Positions 46,376-55,935 of a DNA stretch of 64,000 nt are shown one piece after another. The DNA lies in the NCBI GenBank assembly GCA_025655595.1, contig JAHXIO010000003.1, forward strand, positions 62,001 through 126,000, written 5' to 3'. Source of the stretch: Candidatus Thiodiazotropha sp. (ex Monitilora ramsayi) (GTDB lineage Bacteria; Pseudomonadota; Gammaproteobacteria; Chromatiales; Chromatiaceae). The notes under the pieces are model-generated. The model was given only the letters and a program-made list of their open reading frames with translations, searched no databases and was not told where the DNA came from. Made by a program: the position numbers and the translations under genes. Numbering within the stretch: position 1 is the first letter of the stretch; the number at the start of each line of letters is the position of its first letter.

Positions 46376-46999
46376 ATGGCGCAGTTTTTCCAGATCCATC
46401 CGGACAATCCTCAGCCAAGGCTGATCAAACAGGCGGTCAGTATCATGCGGGAAGGGGGATTGGTGGTCTATCCCACCGATTCCAGTTACGCCCTGGGTTG
46501 CCATATTGGCGATAAGGGGGCCATGGAACGGATCCGACGGATTCGAAAGGTCGGTGAAGAGCATAACTTCACCTTGGTATGCCGGGATCTTACGGAGATC
46601 TCCAACTACGCAAAGATCGATAACCGGGATTACCGATTGTTGAAAAACATGACCCCCGGTCCCTACACTTTTATCCATAATGCCACCAAACAGGTGCCCA
46701 GGCGATTGATGCACCCCAAGCGACGGACCATCGGTATCCGGGTACCCGACAACGCCATCGTCAGTGCCCTGTTGGAGGAGCTGGGTGAGCCGATCATGAG
46801 TACCACTATGATCATGCCGGGTGAGGAGATGCCCCTGACCGATCCCTATGAGATGCGCGATCTGCTCGATCACCATGTGGATCTGATCATCGACGGCGGC
46901 TATTGCGGTTTCGAGCCCACCACTGTGGTAGTGATGACCGAGGACGTGCCGCAAGTGGTGCGTGCCGGCAAGGGCGACGCCTCGCTGTTCGAGGTATAA
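46376..46999 (+). CDS. yciO: YciO (Sua5/YrdC-family RNA-binding protein)
   Basis: A 207-residue YrdC-domain protein of the YciO branch. Motifs: GGLVVYPTDSSYALGCHIGD, LVCRDLTEISNYAKIDNRDY and MTPGPYTFIHNATKQVPRRL. The YciO branch resembles threonylcarbamoyl-AMP synthases, but whether it makes that product in vivo is disputed; the essential tRNA function normally belongs to TsaC. Between rnm (3 bases) and the M50 protease gene (7 bases), in the conserved order. Confidence 0.9.
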   Translation: MAQFFQIHPDNPQPRLIKQAVSIMREGGLVVYPTDSSYALGCHIGDKGAMERIRRIRKVGEEHNFTLVCRDLTEISNYAKIDNRDYRLLKNMTPGPYTFIHNATKQVPRRLMHPKRRTIGIRVPDNAIVSALLEELGEPIMSTTMIMPGEEMPLTDPYEMRDLLDHHVDLIIDGGYCGFEPTTVVVMTEDVPQVVRAGKGDASLFEV

Positions 47000-47006
47000 T
47001 CCCGCC

Positions 47007-47699
47007 ATGGAAGGTCTCACTCTGATTCAAAAGCTGGCGATATTCGTCCTCCCCCTGATATTCGCGATCACTGTACATGAAGCCGCACACGGATGGATGG
47101 CAAAACGTCTCGGCGACAAGACGGCGGAAATGCTCGGGCGCGTCACCCTCAATCCCCTGAAACATATCGATCCGGTAGGCACCGTCCTGGTGCCGCTCGG
47201 GCTCTATCTCATGACGGGGTTTATGTTCGGCTGGGCCAAGCCGGTGCCGGTCAGCTGGCAAAATCTCAACAATCCCAAGCGGGACATGGGTATAGTGGCT
47301 CTGGCAGGCCCGGGTGCCAACCTGGTGATGGCCCTGATCTGGGCCATTATGGTCTACATCGGTGCCATGACCATGGAGAGCTTCGACTGGATCGCCTTGC
47401 CCCTGTTATTGATGGGTGTTGCCGGTGTCCTCATCAATTCGATACTGATGGCGCTCAATCTGCTGCCCATTCTGCCACTGGACGGAGGGCGGGTGCTCTA
47501 CTCCCTGCTGCCGCAGAAACAGGCCCAGATCTATTCCCGGAGTGAGGCCTTCGGTCTCATAATCGTGGTGGCACTGCTGATAACCGGCCTGCTGGGTGTT
47601 ATCCTCTGGCCTGTGGTAGGTTTGACCATCATGATCTTGCCCGCCAGTGATATCGTCACACAGTTGATTCCCGTCATTCTCAGCCCTGCAAGGAGTTAG
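47007..47699 (+). CDS. Site-2 protease family (M50) membrane metalloprotease
   Basis: A 230-residue membrane protein with about six helices. The zinc motif is FAITVHEAAHGWMAKRLG (HExxH at about 19-23) and the third ligand lies in LLPILPLDGGRVLYSLLPQK. It is the short, PDZ-free M50 type; substrates are unknown. ATG 47007 is chosen since it lies just behind yciO and gives the family's N-terminus; an upstream in-frame start lies inside yciO. It ends 2 bases before trpS, an arrangement conserved in many gammaproteobacteria. Confidence 0.9.
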   Translation: MEGLTLIQKLAIFVLPLIFAITVHEAAHGWMAKRLGDKTAEMLGRVTLNPLKHIDPVGTVLVPLGLYLMTGFMFGWAKPVPVSWQNLNNPKRDMGIVALAGPGANLVMALIWAIMVYIGAMTMESFDWIALPLLLMGVAGVLINSILMALNLLPILPLDGGRVLYSLLPQKQAQIYSRSEAFGLIIVVALLITGLLGVILWPVVGLTIMILPASDIVTQLIPVILSPARS

Positions 47700-47701
47700 T
47701 T

Positions 47702-48916
47702 TTGGATCAGTCTTCTCAGACATCCCGTGTGCTTTCCGGCATGCGGCCCACCGGCCGGTTACATCTCGGCCACTATCACGGTGTCCTGAAAAACTGGATC
47801 GAACTCCAACATCAGCATGAGTGCTTCTTCTTCGTCGCGGACTGGCATGCCCTGACCACCCACTACGACGATCCGAGTCTGATCCCAACCAGTATCTGGG
47901 ATATGGTGATCGACTGGCTTGCGGCCGGTGTCGATCACAAATCCTCGACCCTCTTCGTACAGTCCCTGGTACCGGAGCACGCGGAACTCCACCTGCTGCT
48001 TTCCATGATCACCCCCCTGGGCTGGCTTGAACGGGTGCCGAGCTATAAGGATCAGCAGGAGAAACTCAAGGAGAAAGACCTCGCCACCTACGGCTTTCTT
48101 GGTTATCCGCTGCTGCAGTCGGCGGATATCCTGATCTATCGTGCGGCCCATGTGCCGGTGGGAGAGGACCAGGTCGCCCATGTAGAGCTCACCCGTGAGA
48201 TTGCCCGCCGCTTCAACCATATTTATGGTCGCGAACCCGGATTCGAGGAGAAGGCGGAGGCAGCCCGTAAAAAGATGGGGAAGAAGGCCGCCAAGCAGTT
48301 CGATCAACTGCGCCGGGCCTACCAGGAGCAGGGTGATACCGAAGCGCTCGCCACGGGCCATGAGCTGCTGGAGAAACAGCAGAATATCTCTGTGGACGAG
48401 CGGGAACGCTTGCTCGGCTACCTGGAGGGGAGCGGCAGGCTGATCCTGACCGAGCCCCAGCCCCTGCTGACCAAGGCCTCAAAGATGCCGGGTCTCGACG
48501 GGCAGAAGATGTCCAAGTCCTACGCCAATACGCTCTCTCTGAGAGAAGACCTGACCGACGTGGAGAATATGATCAAGCGGATGCCCACCGATACCAACCG
48601 GGTGCGCCGCAACGACCCGGGCGATCCGGATAAGTGCCCCGTCTGGCAGTTTCATCAGGTCTACTCAGACGAATCGACCAAGCAGTGGGTGCAGGAGGGC
48701 TGTCGTTCCGCCGGGATCGGCTGTCTGGACTGCAAGGGCCCCGTGATCGAGGCGGTGGTTGCTGAGTTGAAGCCGATTCAGACACGTGCCGCTGAGTTCG
48801 AAGCGCAGCCGGAACTGGTCAGGCAGATTATCCGCGAAGGTTCTGAGCGGGCACGGGACGTTGCCCGGGAAACCATGCGGGAAGTTCGTCAATCCATGTC
48901 TCTCGACCTCTCATAA
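47702..48916 (+). CDS. trpS: Tryptophan--tRNA ligase
   Basis: A 404-residue class I tryptophanyl-tRNA synthetase. SGMRPTGRLHLGHYHGVLKN holds the HIGH motif (GHYH) and GLDGQKMSKSYANTLSL the KMSKS loop. Longer than E. coli TrpS (334) because of an insert around 165-235 (FEEKAEAARKKMGKKAAKQF) and a C-terminal extension, both common in this bacterial subgroup. The start is TTG 47702 behind AAGGAG. Confidence 0.95.
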   Translation: MDQSSQTSRVLSGMRPTGRLHLGHYHGVLKNWIELQHQHECFFFVADWHALTTHYDDPSLIPTSIWDMVIDWLAAGVDHKSSTLFVQSLVPEHAELHLLLSMITPLGWLERVPSYKDQQEKLKEKDLATYGFLGYPLLQSADILIYRAAHVPVGEDQVAHVELTREIARRFNHIYGREPGFEEKAEAARKKMGKKAAKQFDQLRRAYQEQGDTEALATGHELLEKQQNISVDERERLLGYLEGSGRLILTEPQPLLTKASKMPGLDGQKMSKSYANTLSLREDLTDVENMIKRMPTDTNRVRRNDPGDPDKCPVWQFHQVYSDESTKQWVQEGCRSAGIGCLDCKGPVIEAVVAELKPIQTRAAEFEAQPELVRQIIREGSERARDVARETMREVRQSMSLDLS

Positions 48917-48924
48917 GCGCCATC

Positions 48925-49743
48925 ATGGAAGAGACCGAACAACATCCCCATCACCATCCCGAACAGGAGGAGATGCCCTTCGCCATCGTGATGGGTGAGC
49001 CCCTGGCCACGCCGCCGACGGATCTCTATATTCCGCCGGATGCGCTGGAGGTCTTCCTCGACGCCTTCGAGGGACCCCTCGATCTGCTGCTCTACCTGAT
49101 CCGGCGACAGAATCTCGATATCCTCGATATTCCCATTGCCGAGATCACCGAACAGTATGTCCAGTACATCGAGATGATGCAGGATCTGCGTCTTGAACTG
49201 GCGGCGGAGTACCTGGTCATGGCCGCCATGCTGGCAGAGATCAAATCCCGCATGCTATTGCCGCGCCCGACCTCTGAAGATGAGGAGGGTGAGGATCCAA
49301 GAGCAGAGCTGATCCGGCGTCTGCAGGAGTACGAACGCTACAAGCAGGCTGCAGAGGATCTGGATGGCCTCGAGCATATGACCCGCGACAACTTCCAGTG
49401 CCACGCTGAACTGGTGGAAAGGCATGTTGAGGCCCGCGATCCCGATGTGGATATGCGGGAGATCCTGCTCGCTTTGAAGGATGTCCTTCATAGGGCGGAC
49501 ATGTTCACCAGCCACCGGGTCGAGAAGGAGGCGCTTTCGGTGCGGGAGAAGATGTCACTGGTACTGCAACGGGTCAACAGCGAAAACTATACGCGCTTCA
49601 ACGACCTGTTCGATGTGACTGAAGGCCGTTTGGGTGTGGTGGTCACCTTTTTGGCCGTCCTGGAGCTGTTGAAGGGATCATTATTGGAACTGGTGCAGGC
49701 GGACGCCTTTGCGCCAATTCATGTGAAGGCGATCGGCGCCTGA
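48925..49743 (+). CDS. scpA: Segregation and condensation protein A
   Basis: A 272-residue ScpA kleisin. The N-terminal SMC-neck-binding part includes LDAFEGPLDLLLYLIRRQNL and IPIAEITEQYVQYIEMM; the C-terminal winged helix binds the SMC head. An unusual His- and Glu-rich extension of about 35 residues (EETEQHPHHHPEQEE) precedes the domain. It bridges the SMC dimer together with ScpB. Starts 8 bases behind trpS. Confidence 0.95.
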   Translation: MEETEQHPHHHPEQEEMPFAIVMGEPLATPPTDLYIPPDALEVFLDAFEGPLDLLLYLIRRQNLDILDIPIAEITEQYVQYIEMMQDLRLELAAEYLVMAAMLAEIKSRMLLPRPTSEDEEGEDPRAELIRRLQEYERYKQAAEDLDGLEHMTRDNFQCHAELVERHVEARDPDVDMREILLALKDVLHRADMFTSHRVEKEALSVREKMSLVLQRVNSENYTRFNDLFDVTEGRLGVVVTFLAVLELLKGSLLELVQADAFAPIHVKAIGA

Positions 49744-49805
49744 GATTTTTGGTGCGGAGCCGCACCGTATCGTCATTTGGTAATGGCACGGAAATAGAAC
49801 GTAAT

Positions 49806-50612
49806 ATGGCATCCGAAGAGAAACTGAAACAGATCGTTGAGGCTGCACTGCTGGCGGCCGGCAGGCCCCTCAGCCTGGATCAGCTCCAGGCCCTGTTCGA
49901 GGAGAAAGAGCAGCCTGAGAAGAAGGACCTGCGAGAGGTGCTGACCAGCCTGATGGAAGACTACCAGGGCCGCGGTATCGAGGTGATCGAGATAGGCAGC
50001 GGTTTCCGCATCCAGGTGCGGGCTGGTCTCTCTTCCTGGGTCTCCCGTCTCTGGGCGGAACGACCGCCGAAATACTCCCGCGCCCTCTTAGAGACCCTGG
50101 CCCTGATCGCCTATCGTCAGCCCATCACCCGGGGGGAGATCGAAGATATCCGGGGCGTCAGCGTCAGCACCAACATTATCAAGACCCTCTCGGAGCGTGA
50201 GTGGGTGCGTGTCGTGGGGCACCGGGATGTGCCCGGCAAGCCCGCCCTCTACGCCACCACCAAAGAGTTTCTCGACTATTTCAATCTGAAGAGCCTCAAT
50301 GATCTGCCGACCCTGGCGGAGATTCGCGACCTGGACTCCATCAACCGGGAGCTGGAACTGAGCGACCCGGACAAATCGGAGCAGGCGGATGCCGAGAGTG
50401 GCGGCGATGCGGAAACCGATGACGAGATGATCTCAGAGGCGTCGGAACAGTTGATGGATGAGGAAACTGAGAACGTGGAATCTGAGGTGGACGATTCAGA
50501 TGCCGAACCTGTAACGGAGCATCCTGCCGAGAAGCTGGAGGATCAACCATCCCGAGACAACGTCATCGAATTCGAGCCCGATGTGAAGACGGACGCCGAT
50601 GTCCAGGAGTAG
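49806..50612 (+). CDS. scpB: Segregation and condensation protein B
   Basis: A ScpB of 268 residues with two winged-helix domains ([59 protein letters not shown]) and a strongly acidic tail of about 80 residues. It dimerises and binds the ScpA middle region. ATG 49806 gives the typical [18 protein letters not shown] 49749 would add 19 atypical residues. Its end overlaps rluB by 14 bases. Confidence 0.95.
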   Translation: MASEEKLKQIVEAALLAAGRPLSLDQLQALFEEKEQPEKKDLREVLTSLMEDYQGRGIEVIEIGSGFRIQVRAGLSSWVSRLWAERPPKYSRALLETLALIAYRQPITRGEIEDIRGVSVSTNIIKTLSEREWVRVVGHRDVPGKPALYATTKEFLDYFNLKSLNDLPTLAEIRDLDSINRELELSDPDKSEQADAESGGDAETDDEMISEASEQLMDEETENVESEVDDSDAEPVTEHPAEKLEDQPSRDNVIEFEPDVKTDADVQE

Positions 50613-51582
50613 CACACCCTCAGGCGAGCGGCTGCAGAAAGTCCTGGCAAACGCCGGTATGGGCTCCCGCCGGGAGATCGAGGGCTGGATCAGTGCCGGC
50701 CGGGTCGAAGTGAACGGCTCCGTCGCCCAGCTGGGTCAGCGCGTGAACCCCAGCGATGCGATCAAAGTGGATGGCCGCAAGATCTCCGTACGCCGTCTCG
50801 AGCCGCCACAGCGGGAGGTGATGGTCTACAACAAACCCGAGGGTGAACTGGTCACCCGCAAGGATCCCGAAGGACGCCGAACCGTCTTCGACCGTCTGCC
50901 GAAGCTGAAACACGGCCGCTGGATACCGGTGGGACGATTGGATATCAACTCGTCCGGCCTGCTGTTGCTGACTACGGATGGGGAGTTGGCCAATCAGCTG
51001 ATGCACCCCAGTCGTCAGGTTGAGCGTGAGTATGCGGTCCGCGTCATGGGTGAGGTAACGAATGATCAGCTCGAAGAGCTGGTGCACGGCGTGGAACTGG
51101 AGGACGGGCCTGCCCGCTTCGAGGAGATCGTCGAGTCCGGCGGCGACGGGATCAACCGTTGGTACCACGTTGTCATCATGGAGGGTCGGCAGCGGGAAGT
51201 CAGGCGCATGTGGGAGGCGGTCGGCGCCAAGGTCAATCGTCTCAAGCGGGTGCGTTACGGCAGTGTCATACTCGAATCGGCACTCAAGGTCGGCCGCTGG
51301 CGTCTGCTTGCGGACGGCGAGATCAATGAGCTATTGAAGACGCTGGGTCTCAAGTCGGACAAGAAGTCGGCACGGGGAAAGCGTCCGGTTCGGGGAAGAG
51401 AATCAGCCTCACCACAGAGAAGTCAATCCAAACCCGCCAAATCCCGGCATGAGACAAACGCCGGTGATCGGCGGCAGGGCGAAAAAAGTCGCCCGAAAAA
51501 GCAGGAAAGATCAAAACCGCACAGGGAGGCCAACGCCGATCCCTGGGCCAAGAGCCGGCCCGGAGGCAGACGCCGCCGCTAA
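50599..51582 (+). CDS. rluB: 23S rRNA pseudouridine(2605) synthase RluB
   Basis: A 327-residue RsuA/RluB family enzyme. An S4 RNA-binding domain ([20 protein letters not shown]) at the N-terminus is followed by the catalytic domain with [20 protein letters not shown], where the Asp is the catalytic nucleophile. The last 75 residues are a very basic, low-complexity tail ([16 protein letters not shown]) of the kind that binds rRNA. Starts inside the end of scpB and is followed by the endonuclease III relative after 14 bases. Confidence 0.9.
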   Translation: MSRSSTPSGERLQKVLANAGMGSRREIEGWISAGRVEVNGSVAQLGQRVNPSDAIKVDGRKISVRRLEPPQREVMVYNKPEGELVTRKDPEGRRTVFDRLPKLKHGRWIPVGRLDINSSGLLLLTTDGELANQLMHPSRQVEREYAVRVMGEVTNDQLEELVHGVELEDGPARFEEIVESGGDGINRWYHVVIMEGRQREVRRMWEAVGAKVNRLKRVRYGSVILESALKVGRWRLLADGEINELLKTLGLKSDKKSARGKRPVRGRESASPQRSQSKPAKSRHETNAGDRRQGEKSRPKKQERSKPHREANADPWAKSRPGGRRRR

Positions 51583-51596
51583 CCGGAGTCACAGAA

Positions 51597-52238
51597 GTGC
51601 TGGAGCGGATATATCGGCAACTTTTCGATCACTACGGACCGCAGCACTGGTGGCCTGCCGAGACGCCCTTTGAGGTGATGGTCGGTGCCGTATTGACACA
51701 GAATACGGCCTGGACCCATGTGGAGCGGGCCATTGACAACCTGCGGCAGGCCGATCTCCTGAATCCCGCAGCCATCACGGCACTCGATCAGTCGGACCTT
51801 GCCGATTATCTGCGTCCTGTGGGCTATTTCAATATCAAGGCAAAACGTCTGCAGGCGTTGACACGATTTCTCATCGATCACCCTCAGCTTAACAGCCTGG
51901 AGACTGACGAACTCCGGCAACAGCTGCTGTCGGTGCATGGTATCGGACCGGAAACCGCCGACGACATCCTACTCTACGCCTATCAGCGCCCCGTTTTTGT
52001 CGTCGACGCCTATACCCGTCGCCTGTTCGGGCGATTGGGATTGATGGATAGGGAGGCCTCCTATGAGAATCTCAGGCACGCCTTTGAAGCCGGACTGAAG
52101 CAGGATGCACAAATGTTCAATGAATACCATGCACTGATTGTGATGCATGCGAAAACTGTCTGCCGGGCGAAGCCGGTGTGTGATAACTGTTGCCTTAGAC
52201 GGCGGTGCGCCTATTTTTGCGAGGCTCTGAAAGCATAG
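51597..52238 (+). CDS. Endonuclease III-family DNA glycosylase (HhH-GPD)
   Basis: A 213-residue helix-hairpin-helix glycosylase. Motifs: VMVGAVLTQNTAWTHVERAI, LLSVHGIGPETADDILLYAY (HhH with GIGPETA, where the classical catalytic Lys of endonuclease III is replaced) and VFVVDAYTRRLFGRLG with the conserved Asp. The C-terminus has the [4Fe-4S] loop CRAKPVCDNCCLRRRC. Without the lysine it should be a monofunctional glycosylase related to the MIG/3-methyladenine branch. GTG 51597 is the start. Last gene of the rnm-rluB run. Confidence 0.9.
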   Translation: MLERIYRQLFDHYGPQHWWPAETPFEVMVGAVLTQNTAWTHVERAIDNLRQADLLNPAAITALDQSDLADYLRPVGYFNIKAKRLQALTRFLIDHPQLNSLETDELRQQLLSVHGIGPETADDILLYAYQRPVFVVDAYTRRLFGRLGLMDREASYENLRHAFEAGLKQDAQMFNEYHALIVMHAKTVCRAKPVCDNCCLRRRCAYFCEALKA

Positions 52239-52253
52239 TACCTTTCAAGGCCC

Positions 52254-53171
52254 TTACGCGGCAGAGACAACCTGATTCCGACCACCTTGCTTGGCTTCAT
52301 AGAGCGCTGCATCCGCACGCTCAAACAGCTTGCTGGATGTCTCCTTGGACTTCAGTGTTGCAACGCCAAGACTCATGGTGACACGGACATCCTGCAATGA
52401 GGGGATTGCCATTGATTCCACGTTCCGGCGAATGCGTTCGGCCAGGAGTGTGGCACCCTTCATGTCGGTGCCGTTCAAGACGATGGCAAACTCCTCTCCA
52501 CCATAGCGGTAGAGGGCGTCACTGGAGCGGATGGTCTCTTCCACCGTCTGTGCGACCTGCTTCAACACGGCATCACCGACGACATGGCCGTAGTTGTCAT
52601 TGATGCGCTTGAAAAAATCGATATCGAATACGATCAAGGAGAGATCGCTCCCCTTACGTCGGTTATATTCGGTCTCCCGGCTGAAGTTGCTGTCGAAAGC
52701 GGTACGATTCTTCACGCCTGTCAGTGAGTCGATAAAGGCGGAGTGTATCGCATCCCGATAGAGCAGGGCATTGCGCAGCGGGTAGAGCAGGGCAACCAGC
52801 AGGTTTTCGATCTGCTTGATCTCGGGCTCACGGAATTTCCTGCCACGGGTCAGGGTGATGGCACCCAGGTCGGTATCGAGCACACTCAGATCGTAGTTCA
52901 ATTTGTTTCTACCCGCACGTCTACCGAATTTCAGCGACAGCGATTCATCGATGGTCTGGTAGCGAAGCGTGTCAAAGTCGAATTGGGCCTTCATGACCTG
53001 GGCGAAAAGTTCCAACAAGCTTTCGAGATCCAGGGTGGTCTGCAGCTTTCCGCTGAGCTCCATGATGAGGCCGAGTGTGCCATTGTCATTAACGACATTG
53101 GCGAGTGGGCCGGACATTACACCTGCGGCTTTCACTGGATTCTCATGTTGTATGCTGTGTGTACCTGCCAT
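52254..53171 (-). CDS. Diguanylate cyclase with GAF-like sensor domain
   Basis: A 305-residue protein with a C-terminal GGDEF domain from about residue 145: DSLTGVKNRTAFDSNFSRE, VFDIDFFKRINDNYGHVVGD and LYRYGGEEFAIVL, an active GGEEF motif. The N-terminal 130 residues (LMELSGKLQTTLDLESLLEL, QFDFDTLRYQ) look like a degenerate GAF domain. It lacks membrane segments, so it makes cyclic di-GMP in response to a cytosolic signal. No inhibitory RxxD site is clear. Single gene. Confidence 0.9.
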   Translation of the reverse strand: MAGTHSIQHENPVKAAGVMSGPLANVVNDNGTLGLIMELSGKLQTTLDLESLLELFAQVMKAQFDFDTLRYQTIDESLSLKFGRRAGRNKLNYDLSVLDTDLGAITLTRGRKFREPEIKQIENLLVALLYPLRNALLYRDAIHSAFIDSLTGVKNRTAFDSNFSRETEYNRRKGSDLSLIVFDIDFFKRINDNYGHVVGDAVLKQVAQTVEETIRSSDALYRYGGEEFAIVLNGTDMKGATLLAERIRRNVESMAIPSLQDVRVTMSLGVATLKSKETSSKLFERADAALYEAKQGGRNQVVSAA

Positions 53172-53446
53172 GCTCTGACTCGCTTATCGGTAACTTGTTG
53201 ACAATCTGTAAGCGATATGCATGCCAAAATAAAAAAAGCTTGTAAAAACAATTTCTTACAATCTTTTTCGTTAAGAGTGACAAATAGCTGACGTAAACAA
53301 TGACCGCTAAAACGAGTATTTATAGACTGAAGCAGTCGATTTTATGACGCAGAAGATCATCCATCTGAACCAATAGCGGGGTGTTGGGCTCTATTCTCAC
53401 AGGCAGGTATTGATACTAGGTTCCCATGCCAATGGAGACTAATAAA

Positions 53447-54481
53447 ATGATAAAACTCGCTTTTCTGTTGATTGGTCTGCTATTCACAGGCGGATTATCA
53501 GCAGCGGAAGGAGAAGGCCTTGGAAAAGGAATGGTCAACCCCGGATTTCATGAGAAACCGGCCTGGTTCAAACACTCGTTTCTCGATCTTCGGGAAGATG
53601 TCGGTGAAGCGGCGGAAGAGAATAAAAGAGTCCTGCTCTTCTTTCACCAGGACGGCTGTCCCTACTGCGCGAAGCTGCTCAACGAGAATTTCACCATCAA
53701 GGAGATTGTGGACAAGACCAACCGGGGATTTCAGGTCATCGAGATCAACATCTGGGGCGATAGCGAGGTGACCGACCTCAATGGCGATAGCACCACGGAG
53801 AAGGATTTTGCCGCCGCGCTCAAGGTCATGTACACCCCAACACTTCTCTTTCTGGATGAACAGGGTCGTAACGCTCTCCGCATCAACGGCTACTTCCCGC
53901 CCCACAAATTCAGCACAGCTCTGGATTACGTGGCGGAAAAGCAGGAGACCCAACAGCGTTTTCGCGATTATCTGGCCCAGAGACAGCCGGTTGCCGCCAG
54001 CGGTAAGCTGCACCGGGAGCCCGGATACCTGCAGCCTCCCTACGATCTCAGGTCCCAAAGCCGCAAGAGCGGCAAACCCCTGCTGGTCATGATGGAGATG
54101 AAGCAGTGCCCACCCTGTGATGAGCTGCATCAGGAGATCCTCAGCCGGCCTGAATTGCAAAAGTCTCTGTCTGAGTTCGACGTGGCGGTGATCGACGTCT
54201 GGTCATCGGAGAAGCTGGTCACGCCGACAGGAGAAAGGATCAGCGCCAACGATTGGGCCTCGAATCTGGAGATCAACTATACCCCAAGCCTGATCTTTTT
54301 CGATGACCTTGGCAGGGAGATCTTCCGCATGGAGGCTTTTCTGAAGCGGTTTCACATCCATGCAGTGATGGACTACGTGACCACCGGCAGCTACCGCGAG
54401 CAGCCCAACTTCCAGCGATTTGTCCAGGCGAGGGCCGACCATATGAGGGAGCAGGGCATCGAGGTCAACCTGATGGAGTAG
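53447..54481 (+). CDS. Exported double thioredoxin-domain protein (CPYC and CPPC)
   Basis: A 344-residue periplasmic protein. Signal peptide IKLAFLLIGLLFTGGLSAAE, then two thioredoxin-fold domains: the first with HQDGCPYCAKLLNENF (near residues 70-80), the second with MKQCPPCDELHQEIL (near 225-235). Each is followed by the cis-Pro strand (YTPTLLFLDEQG and YTPSLIFFDDLG). It looks like a fusion of two SoxW-like units, related to the single protein at 10.4 kb. Role is probably in reducing periplasmic disulfides. ATG 53447 behind GGAG is preferred over ATG 53426. Confidence 0.85.
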   Translation: MIKLAFLLIGLLFTGGLSAAEGEGLGKGMVNPGFHEKPAWFKHSFLDLREDVGEAAEENKRVLLFFHQDGCPYCAKLLNENFTIKEIVDKTNRGFQVIEINIWGDSEVTDLNGDSTTEKDFAAALKVMYTPTLLFLDEQGRNALRINGYFPPHKFSTALDYVAEKQETQQRFRDYLAQRQPVAASGKLHREPGYLQPPYDLRSQSRKSGKPLLVMMEMKQCPPCDELHQEILSRPELQKSLSEFDVAVIDVWSSEKLVTPTGERISANDWASNLEINYTPSLIFFDDLGREIFRMEAFLKRFHIHAVMDYVTTGSYREQPNFQRFVQARADHMREQGIEVNLME

Positions 54482-54567
54482 ACAGAAACAGCGGCCTACA
54501 GAAAAGGATGCGGATTCGGGGTTCACGCGGGATGTAAACTAGGGTATTATCCGCGTTCCAAATTTTT

Positions 54568-54643
54568 GGGTCGTTAGCTCAGTCGGTAGAGCATCTGACT
54601 TTTAATCAGGTGGTCGCAGGTTCGATTCCTGCACGACCCACCA
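54568..54643 (+). tRNA. tRNA-Lys (anticodon TTT)
   Basis: A 76-base tRNA gene with encoded CCA. Acceptor arms GGGTCGT and ACGACCC, D-arm AGCTC-GAGC, anticodon loop CTTTTAA with TTT, T-arm CGCAGG-TTCGATT-CCTGC. It marks the border between the GC-rich core and the AT-rich island; tRNA-Lys 3' ends are common integration targets. Confidence 0.97.
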
Positions 54644-55059
54644 TAAAAAACAAGGGCTTACGGTTAATCGTGGTCCTTTGTTCTATCGGTTCCCGACACC
54701 CTTCCCGACGCTTTAACAACGTTTGGCGTTTAGTTCATCAGGCATATGTGTCCGGTGGACCGGCTTACGACCCCCGCTCTTGTCGTTCTGCATTACATCC
54801 TTGCGACTCAAGCCATGGGATCAATATACAAATACGAAGGGGGGTATGATTGATATCTTATTCCCCACAGTACCGTAATCCAGTAGATAATCTAAAACAA
54901 AAAACTGAATTCTGAACCTTTTAACCTCCCGCAAATTTGCGGGAGGTTTCAAATCTGTGAATCATCGCAGCCATCAGTGCCCGTTGACTTTCTTCTAGGT
55001 GTCTGCGGTATATGTTTAGACTGATGACATAGTTCAGTGAAACGCTATAAGTTGATATA
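54644..55059. other. Left edge of the island behind tRNA-Lys, no gene seen
   Basis: About 415 bases without a supported gene. No integrase or repeat of the tRNA 3' end is found in the remaining window. The only structure is the palindrome at 54923-54948. Confidence 0.5.
54923..54948. terminator. Perfect 26-bp palindrome, probable bidirectional terminator
   Basis: AACCTCCCGCAAATTTGCGGGAGGTT is fully self-complementary. T-rich and A-rich flanks are short, so termination is likely but not certain. It could end the minus-strand YedK transcript or transcription from tRNA-Lys. Confidence 0.55.
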
Positions 55060-55727
55060 TCAGATTGATATTTGTTGAATAAGCGCTATGCCATCATTCT
55101 TCGGACTGTTCACTCGCCTGCTCACTGGATAGTACTTAATTCCAACCTCATGCCAAGGCTTAAGCTGAGGCTTAAGAATACCTGCATCGTGAGTATCTGG
55201 ATCTAGCCAGGTATCAAAGTTAACAGGATCTATGATTATCGGCATTCTGTCACTTATAGGTGATACATCGCTAATAGCTTCACCAACGATGATGGTGTAA
55301 GAATCGATTTCCCTTCCTGACTCATCTTTCCAGTGCTCATATATCCCTGTAAATGTTATAAGTGGCTCTTTAGTAGAGTGTAGGCTGTACGGCTGCTTGC
55401 CTCCATCAACAGCTTTCCATTCATAGAAGCCACTGGCGGGAATTAGACAGCGTCGGTATTTGAAGGCGGCACGGTACGCAGGCTTAGAATCTACAGTCTC
55501 GGCTCTGGCAGTGTTGTCTTATGCCCTATCTTCTTGTCCTTGGCCCAGAAGGGGATCAGTCCCCAGCGAAACAAGAAGCATTCTCGATCATTGTTCTTTG
55601 ATCGAATGGCTGGGATATCTTGGGATGGGGCGATGTTGTACCGAGGGTTAATGGTTGGCGCAGACTGCAGACCGAAATAGTCTTCCAGGTCCTCTTGCTT
55701 GACGTCAAGGTAGAAGCGACCACACAT
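55060..55727 (-). pseudogene. yedK: YedK/HMCES-type SRAP protein gene with a frameshift
   Basis: SRAP proteins attach covalently to abasic sites in single-stranded DNA through Cys2. The first part starts MCGRFYLDVKQEDLEDYFGL and continues to WGLIPFWAKDKKIGHKTT, then leaves the frame near 55497 and stops. The rest of the protein is complete in the next frame: ARAETVDSKPAYRAAFKYRR, CLIPASGFYEWKA, DSYTIIVGEAISDVSPISDR, down to 55060. One missing base restores about 222 residues. The break falls at the conserved Asn-Ala-Arg-Ala-Glu active-site block. Only a truncated peptide of about 78 residues would be made. It is a true pseudogene or an assembly error. Confidence 0.8.
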
Positions 55728-55935
55728 AATGTTTTTTCTGTAGAAATCAAAACCGTATTGAATTATATTAGGCCAAACAATCAAGGGAACCGATTTGCCT
55801 ACTCAAAAAACATGACAGGGAATGCATGCTAGTCAATAAAAACAATAAGTTAGAATCCTCCATATATTCCAGAGTTTATAGTTCGTGTGGTCCGACAGGA
55901 TCGGCACAGATGCTTTTATGCGTAAAGGAAATACA

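Noticed and set aside
54923-54948. Perfect palindrome as possible phage attachment site
   Set aside because: It shows no similarity to the tRNA 3' end and no second copy; a terminator is the simpler reading.
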